From NCBI GenBank assembly GCA_027314685.1, contig DAHVAI010000329.1:1-6334 (forward strand): a stretch of 6,334 nucleotides of DNA. Reading direction: 5' to 3'. This DNA comes from Nitrososphaerota archaeon (GTDB lineage Archaea; Thermoproteota; Nitrososphaeria; Nitrososphaerales; CADDZS01). The notes under the pieces are model-generated. The model was given only the letters and a program-made list of their open reading frames with translations. It did not search any database and was not told the DNA's origin. The position numbers and the translations under genes are program-made. This document shows, in pieces, positions 1 to 6,334 of this stretch (position 1 is its first letter; each line of letters begins with the position of its first letter).

Positions 1-1162
1 GTGCTTCTGGATTAATGTGCTTGTGAAGCAACTGGTCGAGTTGCGTTGGTTCAACTCGCATTATAGACTCCTCTTCTGAAATCAATCCTTCATTTACGAG
101 GTCAAGTGCAATCTTAATGGCAGCCTGAGCAGTTCTCTTGCCAGTTCGTGTCTGGAGCATCCAGAGCTTTCCATTTTCCACTGTAAACTCAAAGTCCTGC
201 ATGTCTCTGTAGTGCTTCTCGAGAAGTGTGGCAATTGCTATAATTTGCTTGTGAATTTCAGGCTCCTTTTCCTGTATTTCCTCCACAGAAAGTGGTGTTC
301 TCGAACCAGAAACGACATCCTCGCCCTGTGCGTTCACGAGGTACTCTGCGTACAGATTCTTTTCACCGGTGCTTGGATTCCTTGTAAACCCAACCCCGGA
401 CCCGGAGTTATCACCTGTATTGCCGAAGATCATTGCAACTATGTTCACGGCTGTTCCCATGTTGTCATCGATTTTGTAGTATCGTCTGTACTCTATAGCT
501 CTCTTTCCGTTCCAAGATTGCAGAACTGCCTCGATAGCTCGCTTTAGCTGAATTTCCGGATTTGAAGGAAATTCTTTGCCCGTCCTCTGTTCGAAGAGCC
601 GCTTGAATGCACTCACTAGATCTGCGAGGTCTTCAGCAGAGAGATCCACATCATTTTTCACACCTTTTGCATCCTTTTTCTTCTGGATTAGATCTTCAAA
701 CTCTTTGCCTTCGATATGTTCAACGATCTTCCCATACATCTGGACGAATCTGCGATAGGCATCGTAAGCGAATCGTTTGTTGCCAGTTGAATTGATTAGG
801 TATTGAAGGACTTCGTCATTCAGACCTAGATTGAGGACTGTGTCCATCATACCAGGCATAGACATGGGTGCACCAGATCTCACAGAGACAAGCAGAGATT
901 TCCCAAACTTCTTGCCTGCCTTTTCCTCAACTATTCTGAGCTTAGCCATCACAGACGGCATCAGGTCTTCTGGAAACTTTTGACCATTTTCGTAGTAATT
1001 TGTGCAAACCTTCGTTGATATCACAATTCCTGGAGGTACAGGTAGGCCCGCGTGATTCATTTCTACCAACCCGTGGCCCTTGCCACCTAAGATGTCCTTG
1101 CCTAGACCATAAGCTTCCTCGAGAAGATACACGTTCTTAGATGAAGTTGCTTGTGTGCTCAT
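1..1162 (-). CDS. ppdK: Pyruvate, phosphate dikinase, N-terminal part (partial)
   Basis: PpdK catalyses the reversible reaction ATP + pyruvate + phosphate = AMP + PEP + diphosphate in the cytoplasm, linking pyruvate and PEP in gluconeogenesis or glycolysis. My reading of the minus strand gives an uninterrupted frame of 387 residues from ATG 1162-1160 to the window edge. It shows the family's N-terminal nucleotide-binding (ATP-grasp) region: GGKGHGLVEMNHAGLPVPPG at about residues 23-42, then VSVRSGAPMSMPGMMDTVLN, then GNTGDNSGSGVGFTRNPSTG and the MQDFEFTVENGKLWMLQTR block. The last visible residues (LDQLLHKHINPEA) match the join towards the phosphohistidine domain. PPDKs are usually close to 900 residues, so the catalytic-histidine and PEP/pyruvate domains lie outside the window. 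The SVRSGAPMSMPGMMD block separates PPDK from PEP synthase. The start is the first ATG of the frame; the frame stays open further upstream without another ATG, and no Shine-Dalgarno site is visible. The gene is divergent from metY. Confidence 0.95.
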   Translation of the reverse strand, partial: MSTQATSSKNVYLLEEAYGLGKDILGGKGHGLVEMNHAGLPVPPGIVISTKVCTNYYENGQKFPEDLMPSVMAKLRIVEEKAGKKFGKSLLVSVRSGAPMSMPGMMDTVLNLGLNDEVLQYLINSTGNKRFAYDAYRRFVQMYGKIVEHIEGKEFEDLIQKKKDAKGVKNDVDLSAEDLADLVSAFKRLFEQRTGKEFPSNPEIQLKRAIEAVLQSWNGKRAIEYRRYYKIDDNMGTAVNIVAMIFGNTGDNSGSGVGFTRNPSTGEKNLYAEYLVNAQGEDVVSGSRTPLSVEEIQEKEPEIHKQIIAIATLLEKHYRDMQDFEFTVENGKLWMLQTRTGKRTAQAAIKIALDLVNEGLISEEESIMRVEPTQLDQLLHKHINPEA

Positions 1163-1196
1163 ATCGATCTTCTGCTCATCAATTGCCCCTTGGGTG

Positions 1197-1208
1197 CTTA
1201 AGTATCTT
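1197..1208 (-). promoter_or_regulatory. Possible ppdK promoter (TATA-like)
   Basis: On the minus strand the A/T-rich string AAGATACTTAAG lies 35-46 bases before the ppdK ATG. Read as an archaeal TATA element with its usual spacing of about 26 bases, it would start transcription near 1175 and give a 5' leader of about a dozen bases. The match is weak and no other TATA-like string sits closer to the start codon. The first eight bases are one copy of a repeated octamer (see the repeat at 1201-1231). Confidence 0.3.
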
Positions 1209-1231
1209 TTTGTAAAAAGAACTAGTATCTT
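1201..1231. repeat. Direct repeat of AGTATCTT, two copies
   Basis: AGTATCTT occurs at 1201-1208 and again at 1224-1231. The 23-base period is about two helical turns, so both copies would face the same side of the DNA. The proximal copy abuts the candidate ppdK TATA element, which would suit a regulator or BRE-type contact. The function is inferred only. Confidence 0.4.
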
Positions 1232-1237
1232 CTAGTT
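1220..1237. promoter_or_regulatory. Dyad AACTAG-N6-CTAGTT, possible operator
   Basis: A perfect 6-base inverted repeat separated by 6 bases lies about 60-75 bases upstream of the ppdK start and about 100 bases upstream of metY. Its size suits a dimeric helix-turn-helix regulator. The second AGTATCTT copy overlaps its left arm and spacer. The symmetry is seen directly; the operator role is a guess. Confidence 0.3.
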
Positions 1238-1302
1238 TGGATTTGCGAGCCACGATAACTCGTGCAGTAATGGCGCAAAGTGTTCAAAATTCGCGTTCAA
1301 TG

Positions 1303-2636
<1,334 letters not shown>

Positions 2637-2649
2637 GTCCATTAGACTC

Positions 2650-2663
2650 GGCTCTCTGGAGCC
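2650..2663 (+). other. Short GC-rich hairpin between metY and metX
   Basis: GGCTC (2650-2654) pairs with GAGCC (2659-2663) around a TCTG loop, just after the metY stop. No T-run follows, so it does not resemble an archaeal or intrinsic terminator. It could be an mRNA processing or stability element within the operon, or chance. The flanking CTCG (2647-2650) and CGAG (2679-2682) could form an alternative outer stem. Confidence 0.3.
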
Positions 2664-2697
2664 AAGTTGCCTTTGGGGCGAGATCAGAGAATATAGC

Positions 2698-3798
2698 ATG
2701 AGCACAGCAACAACAGAGACTTTCGAATTTGCCTCTCCGCCGAACGAAATGAAGCTCGATAGCGGGGAAAAACTCGGGCCGATCAGCCTTGCGTATGAAA
2801 CCTACGGAGAGCTGAATCATTCAAAATCGAACGCGATTCTGGTGCTTCATGCACTCTCTGGAGACGCGCATGCTGCAAACCTAAAGTCTGGCGAAAATCC
2901 CGGTTGGTGGGATCCAATGATCGGGCCCGGAAAGGCGCTCGATACTGACAAGTTCTTTGTGATCTGCTCCAATGTGATTGGAGGCTGCAAAGGCTCTACG
3001 GGACCATCCTCAGTAAACCCGAGAACCGGAAAGCCATACGGCTCCGAGTTTCCAGTGATAACGATTGGCGACATGGTGACTGCGCAGAGTCACCTCATAG
3101 ATCATCTCGGTATACAGAAACTTCTCTCGGTCATAGGAGGATCTATGGGAGGCATGCAAGCTCTGCAATGGATGGTCTCTTATCCAGACCGGATTAGGTC
3201 TGTGATACCTATTGCTACCACAATGAAACATTCGCCACAACAGATAGCTTTTGATGAAGTGGGACGCCAGGCGATTCTTGCAGATCCGAACTGGAATGGC
3301 GGCGATTACTACGGCAGCAATCTTCCGGCAAAAGGACTCGCAGTTGCAAGGATGATGGGACACATCACGTATATGAGCGACACCTCGATGGCTGAAAAGT
3401 TTGGAAGGCGATTCATAGATACAGCAAAGACGAAATTCGGCCAGGTCTTCGAGGTTGAGAAGTACCTGGAATACAGAGGTGACAACTTTGTAAGGCGATT
3501 TGATGCAAACTCATACATCTATCTCACCAAAGCAATGGATTACTTCGATCTTATTGGATCCAAAGATGCTCGCCATATCTTCAAGGACCTTCGTGCCAAA
3601 GTTCTCGTTATAGCTTTCAAATCGGATTGGCTATATCCATCCTATCAGTCTCGGGAGATTGTAAAGGCGTGCAAGCAGGCGGGAGTGCATACTACATACG
3701 TAGAAGTAAGCTCGACCTACGGTCATGACGCTTTCCTGCTAAACGTTGAACAAGAGACACACCTTGTTAAGCACTTTCTTACCTCTGTATTGAATTGA
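2698..3798 (+). CDS. metX: Homoserine O-acetyltransferase
   Basis: MetX transfers an acetyl group from acetyl-CoA to L-homoserine and makes the substrate of MetY. The 366-residue product has the alpha/beta-hydrolase fold of the MetX family at full length. Visible blocks are [10 protein letters not shown] (31-40), [12 protein letters not shown] (48-59), [20 protein letters not shown] (69-88), [14 protein letters not shown] (95-108) and the nucleophile elbow GGSMGG with Ser149. The triad is completed by Asp310 (FKSDWLYP) and His343 (YGHDAF). Some MetX-family members use succinyl-CoA or acetylate serine; acetyl-homoserine is favoured here because the partner is a MetY, but acyl-donor choice cannot be proved from sequence alone. 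ATG 2698 gives the normal family N-terminus. There is no clear Shine-Dalgarno site or TATA box of its own, so it is probably cotranscribed with metY. metW follows after 16 bases. Confidence 0.95.
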   Translation: MSTATTETFEFASPPNEMKLDSGEKLGPISLAYETYGELNHSKSNAILVLHALSGDAHAANLKSGENPGWWDPMIGPGKALDTDKFFVICSNVIGGCKGSTGPSSVNPRTGKPYGSEFPVITIGDMVTAQSHLIDHLGIQKLLSVIGGSMGGMQALQWMVSYPDRIRSVIPIATTMKHSPQQIAFDEVGRQAILADPNWNGGDYYGSNLPAKGLAVARMMGHITYMSDTSMAEKFGRRFIDTAKTKFGQVFEVEKYLEYRGDNFVRRFDANSYIYLTKAMDYFDLIGSKDARHIFKDLRAKVLVIAFKSDWLYPSYQSREIVKACKQAGVHTTYVEVSSTYGHDAFLLNVEQETHLVKHFLTSVLN

Positions 3799-3814
3799 CT
3801 CGTGAATAGCTGAT

Positions 3815-4396
3815 TTGAAAATAGAATACGAGATCATCGCAGACTGGATAAAAGAGGGTTCGTCTGTCCTAGACCTCGGGTGTGGCGACGGAACGTTACT
3901 TGCCACATTGATAGCTGAGAAGAAGGTGCATGGGCAGGGAACAGAGATAGACGAGCAAGCCATCTACAAGTGCGTGGAAAAGGGACTGAGCGTCTATCAT
4001 GAGGACATTGAAACAGGACTCCCGAATTACGAAACGGGCACGTTTGATTATGTTATCATGAGCGGCAGCCTGCAACAGGTGAAAAAACCTGATCCTGTGA
4101 TAGACGAAGCTCTAAGAGTGGGAAAGCATCTAGTTGTGAGTTTCCCCAACTTTGCGCACTATTCGGTAAGGATGCAAATTCTCTTGCATGGGAAGGTCCC
4201 CGTGACTCCGTCGTTGCCGTATGAATGGCATAACTCACCTAACGTTCACTTTCTAAGCATAGTTGACTTTGTCCACTATTGCAATTCTAGGAAAATCGAC
4301 ATAGATGATGCTGCGTACGTGAGCTCTGAGAAAATAATCCACCTGCTACCTAACGTGTTCGCCGAGTCTGGCATCTTCTTGCTTACGAGAAAATGA
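3815..4396 (+). CDS. metW: MetW-like methionine biosynthesis protein (SAM-fold)
   Basis: This 193-residue protein matches the MetW family, class I SAM-methyltransferase-fold proteins encoded beside metX. No methyl-transfer reaction is firmly assigned to the family; in some Proteobacteria MetW is reported to associate with MetX and support its activity. Visible motifs are VLDLGCGDG (18-26, the glycine-rich SAM loop), GTEID (42-46, the acidic ribose-binding position), FDYVIMSGSLQQV (77-89), LRVGKHLVVSFPNFAHYSVR (100-119) and the family-specific YEWHNSPNVHF (136-146). The start is TTG at 3815. An in-frame TGA at 3803-3805 leaves only ATA (3806) as an earlier possibility, and the next ATG comes far beyond the SAM loop. 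Length is typical of MetW. It lies 16 bases after metX and has no Shine-Dalgarno site or promoter of its own, which supports a metYXW operon. Its stop is 2 bases from the stop of the convergent DUF998 gene. Confidence 0.9.
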   Translation: MKIEYEIIADWIKEGSSVLDLGCGDGTLLATLIAEKKVHGQGTEIDEQAIYKCVEKGLSVYHEDIETGLPNYETGTFDYVIMSGSLQQVKKPDPVIDEALRVGKHLVVSFPNFAHYSVRMQILLHGKVPVTPSLPYEWHNSPNVHFLSIVDFVHYCNSRKIDIDDAAYVSSEKIIHLLPNVFAESGIFLLTRK

Positions 4397-4398
4397 TA

Positions 4399-4995
4399 TT
4401 ATTGTTGCATCAAGAAGGTTCCGAAAACGAGCTGCCAAAGGACAACAGGGTAAACAACCAGCCTCTCTGCTTCGCCAAACCCAAGAAGGTTCCCGTTTAG
4501 TTGGGTGAGCGAAATCAACGTGATGAGACCCAAGACAACTGAAAAATATCTGAAAGGAGATTTTATGATCCTCCCAGAATAGATGGCAACTATACCACCG
4601 AAGACGAAGGTGATGAACGCGCTTATGGTGTGCAGTTCTATGTTGAAATTTTCCGGGACAAGTGAAACCATTATCGCCCCGAGCGTAGGAAGAATATAGA
4701 GAATCGATACCGCGTTTCGTTTTGCAATGTCAAGACATCGACTCTTGTAGAAAAATAGTGCTATCCCAACAAGTGAGAGCAAGCCGCTAACGAATAGCTG
4801 TCCATCCCAGAGGAATCGCGTATTGGCTCCAATTGCACCAAGATTACTTAGGGCGTCATTGCCCACGTTGTAGTTTGGGTAGATGGACTCTGCAATTGTG
4901 TTGAAAATGACAAAGATGAGTCCACCTGAAAAAAGTAATGCTCCGCCCAGTCTTGCCCATTTCTTATCGGCTTGAGAATTCACTCGCCCAGTCAT
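4399..4995 (-). CDS. DUF998 family six-helix membrane protein
   Basis: The 198-residue hydrophobic protein fits the DUF998 family, whose molecular function is unknown. I see six likely transmembrane segments at about residues 17-38, 63-83, 94-112, 120-140, 149-168 and 178-196. Family-type landmarks are the YPNYNVGNDALSNLGA stretch after helix 1 (39-54), LVPE-N-ELHTISAF between helices 3 and 4 (112-127), and GEAERLVVYPVVLW leading into helix 6 (174-187). The N-terminus is short and basic (MTGRVNSQADKKWAR) and probably cytoplasmic, with no cleavable signal peptide. ATG 4995 is the only sensible start, as an in-frame TAA lies six codons upstream. A weak AAAGGT stretch before it may serve as a ribosome site. 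It is convergent with metW and appears monocistronic, so context gives no clue to its role. Confidence 0.85.
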   Translation of the reverse strand: MTGRVNSQADKKWARLGGALLFSGGLIFVIFNTIAESIYPNYNVGNDALSNLGAIGANTRFLWDGQLFVSGLLSLVGIALFFYKSRCLDIAKRNAVSILYILPTLGAIMVSLVPENFNIELHTISAFITFVFGGIVAIYSGRIIKSPFRYFSVVLGLITLISLTQLNGNLLGFGEAERLVVYPVVLWQLVFGTFLMQQ

Positions 4996-5033
4996 TCCAA
5001 CCTTTCTAATTTACATTCGCAAGAGGATTTGCG

Positions 5034-5042
5034 CTATTTTAG
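5034..5042 (-). promoter_or_regulatory. Possible promoter of the DUF998 gene
   Basis: The minus-strand string CTAAAATAG is centred about 43 bases before the ATG at 4995. With archaeal spacing it would start transcription near 5011, giving a leader of about 16 bases that includes the AAAGGT stretch. The match to a TATA box is fair and the call is tentative. Confidence 0.3.
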
Positions 5043-5127
5043 GGTTCCCAGAATGAAGCGAGATATCGACCACTTGCGATCGACTAAAGGAGGTTCTAGT
5101 AGGAAGCAATGCAGGAATTGTATGATA

Positions 5128-5143
5128 GCAATTGAATGATTGC
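5128..5143. repeat. Inverted repeat GCAAT-N6-ATTGC
   Basis: GCAAT (5128-5132) is mirrored by ATTGC (5139-5143). A further GCAAT lies at 5106-5110, and TTGCAATT at 5140-5147 continues the theme. Short arms in AT-rich DNA can arise by chance, so significance is low. Confidence 0.3.
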
Positions 5144-5305
5144 AATTATTTGCATAACTCGACGATCAACGAGATAAAGCTAAGTGGCTACTAAAAATAC
5201 TATGAATGTCAAGTCGTAAAATCGGATCCTGGGATTGTACAGGCAGCCGAAAACTTTGGGAATCTAACTTTTCCTCGCTAGTTCACTCTAAAGAGCCGCT
5301 ACCAA

Positions 5306-5321
5306 CTTGTGGAGCTACAAG
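5306..5321. repeat. Small hairpin CTTGT-N6-ACAAG
   Basis: CTTGT (5306-5310) pairs with ACAAG (5317-5321) about 40 bases beyond the stop of the TPR gene on the minus strand. Its position would suit a 3'-end structure for that transcript, but the stem is only five pairs and no T-run follows. Confidence 0.25.
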
Positions 5322-5358
5322 CATGCCATTTGTGCCCTATTTCTATCACGCGAACATT

Positions 5359-6334
5359 TCATTTGCGTAGCCCCACCTTTCTAAGAATGCCAGCAAATTC
5401 GGGTTCTGCCCTCAAATTATCAAACCATCTTTCCACAAGTAGTGATGCAAGATAAGGAGATTGCTCTTCGAGCGCTTTTTCCAACCACACTACAGCGCTT
5501 TCCTTTTCACCAAGACACGAATTCATGCCTGCTAGCGCAACCGGAGAGACATGTTCTGTCTTCAATTTCGAAGCTGATTGAACAAGCAATTCCTTTGCTT
5601 CCGAAATTTTCCCTGCTCGTGTAAGCAGATAGCAGAGGTCAGCTCTAAACATCATGTTCTTTGGATCTAGCTCCAGCGCCTTCTTGACCGCCCCGATCCC
5701 TTGGTCTACGTGCCCTTGTTCGAAAAGCGCCACACCCAGGTTGTTTTGGGCAAGTGCTGCTTTCGGCTCCATGTCGAGCGTGCGGCGAAATCTTTCAATT
5801 GCATCCTCATACTTTCCCGCAAAACACAGAATTGTACCGGATACTTGGTTCACAGGGATTGATAGTGGATCGAGTTCTTCCGCCATTTTGACTTCCCAAA
5901 GCGCTTCGTCAGTTCTCTTCAGGTCGTTTAGCAGCAATGCATACCGGTAGTGTGCTTCCGCACTATTCGGACTGATATCGATTGCTCGCCGAAATTCGGC
6001 TTCCGAGCCTAACCAATCCCATTTGTCTTGGAGCAAACGGCCCATGAGCATGTGAGCAATGTCAAGATCATCGTCGATTGCTATCGCCCTTTCCAGCGCA
6101 GGCATGGCCTTTTCAAATCCGTCCTTTGGTGAGATGAAACCGAAGAAACCAAGAAACATGTGACACTGTGCACAGAATGCATGGGCCGCAGCGAAGTTAT
6201 GGTCAACGTGTATTGCTTCTTCAAAGAACTTTAACGCGATATTGACTTCGCTCTCGGTATGCCGTGCAAGATGAAATCTTCCACGGAGGAAAAGGAGAAA
6301 GGCTTCGGGATTTTCCGTCCTTTTTCTAGATTCT
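5359..6334 (-). CDS. TPR-repeat protein, C-terminal part (partial)
   Basis: The reading frame enters from the right edge and runs 324 residues to TGA 5361-5359. The ATG at 6159-6157 is internal: 58 residues upstream of it continue the same domain (TENPEAFLLFLRGRFHLARH, then NIALKFFEEAIHVDHNFAAAH), so the true start lies beyond 6334. About six to seven tetratricopeptide repeats are visible, with canonical A/D-P turns (AIAIDDDLDIAH, AIDISPNSAEAH, AEELDPLSIPVN, TLDMEPKAALAQNNLG, ALELDPKNMMFR). The DKWDWLGSEAEFRRAI block and the tail RWFDNLRAEPEFAGILRKVG are hallmarks of a TPR module common in soil bacteria. There it follows a CadC-type winged helix, a nucleotide cyclase domain, a Ser/Thr kinase or a TolB/FlgO-like domain. 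Which of these, if any, is present here cannot be seen. The likely role is a protein-interaction module in signalling or regulation. No neighbour in the window shares its strand closely enough to form an operon. Confidence 0.88.
   Translation of the reverse strand, partial: ESRKRTENPEAFLLFLRGRFHLARHTESEVNIALKFFEEAIHVDHNFAAAHAFCAQCHMFLGFFGFISPKDGFEKAMPALERAIAIDDDLDIAHMLMGRLLQDKWDWLGSEAEFRRAIDISPNSAEAHYRYALLLNDLKRTDEALWEVKMAEELDPLSIPVNQVSGTILCFAGKYEDAIERFRRTLDMEPKAALAQNNLGVALFEQGHVDQGIGAVKKALELDPKNMMFRADLCYLLTRAGKISEAKELLVQSASKLKTEHVSPVALAGMNSCLGEKESAVVWLEKALEEQSPYLASLLVERWFDNLRAEPEFAGILRKVGLRK

Larger units (their letters stand above)
4996..5358. other. Gene-free region between the DUF998 and TPR genes
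   Basis: These 363 bases separate the 5' end of the DUF998 gene from the 3' end of the TPR gene. I see no open frame of useful length with protein-like composition, and no tRNA-like fold on either strand. The region contains the probable DUF998 promoter, a repeat ATCGAC at 5065-5070 and 5079-5084, a Shine-Dalgarno-like AAAGGAGGT at 5086-5094, a cluster of GCAAT/ATTGC words at 5106-5147, and a small hairpin at 5306-5321. It could be decayed sequence or hold a small RNA; nothing stronger can be said. Confidence 0.5.

Noticed and set aside
212..795. Plus-strand open frames opposite ppdK (212-547, 576-758, 607-795)
   Set aside because: They lie antisense to an unbroken, highly conserved PPDK frame and their products have low-complexity, non-protein-like composition.
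5000..5358. Possible tRNA or other structured RNA in the gene-free stretch
   Set aside because: No T-loop GGTTCNANNCC with a matching acceptor stem was found on either strand; only short hairpins are present.
5442..5950. Plus-strand frames opposite the TPR gene
   Set aside because: They are antisense shadows of a clear repeat protein; their Ser/Phe-rich composition comes from the complementary codons.
6157..6159. ATG at 6159 as the start of the TPR gene
   Set aside because: The same frame continues upstream to the window edge with clear TPR-family sequence, so this Met is internal.
6160..6174. CAQCH, a CXXCH-type haem c motif in the TPR protein
   Set aside because: It falls inside a TPR helix where relatives carry a similar G-L-A-D-C-Y block; there is one copy, no visible signal peptide and no cytochrome context, so chance is more likely.

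Overview
The window looks like chromosomal DNA from an archaeon, most likely a mesophilic Nitrososphaeria (Thaumarchaeota) of moderate GC content. This is an inference. The supporting signs are: heavy use of AGG/AGA arginine and ATA isoleucine codons; almost no Shine-Dalgarno sites before the genes; and a TATA-like box about 27 bases before the metY ATG, as expected for a leaderless archaeal transcript. Several of the proteins belong to families also widespread in bacteria, so a bacterial source is not strictly excluded.

Layout. Positions 1-1162 (minus strand) hold the first 387 residues of pyruvate phosphate dikinase (ppdK), which runs off the left edge. A 175-base divergent intergenic region (1163-1337) carries the ppdK and metY promoters together with several short repeats and dyads. 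On the plus strand follow three genes that read as one operon: metY (O-acetylhomoserine sulfhydrylase, 1338-2636), metX (homoserine O-acetyltransferase, 2698-3798) and metW (MetX-associated SAM-fold protein, 3815-4396, TTG start). A six-helix DUF998 membrane protein (4399-4995, minus strand) converges on metW with only 2 bases between the stop codons. Positions 4996-5358 hold no convincing gene. The right end (5359-6334, minus strand) is the C-terminal part of a TPR-repeat protein whose N-terminus lies outside the window.

How the genes work together. MetX acetylates homoserine and MetY replaces the acetyl group with sulfide to give homocysteine, the direct-sulfhydrylation route to methionine. 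MetW is the usual partner of metX in bacteria and probably controls or supports MetX. PpdK interconverts pyruvate and phosphoenolpyruvate in central carbon metabolism and is transcribed away from the met operon. The DUF998 and TPR genes have no evident link to methionine synthesis. I see no mobile element, CRISPR array, tRNA or rRNA, and no sign of a wholly new system. The points most worth a second look are the dyad lying across the metY promoter, the archaeal metYXW arrangement, and the truncated TPR protein of bacterial signalling type.
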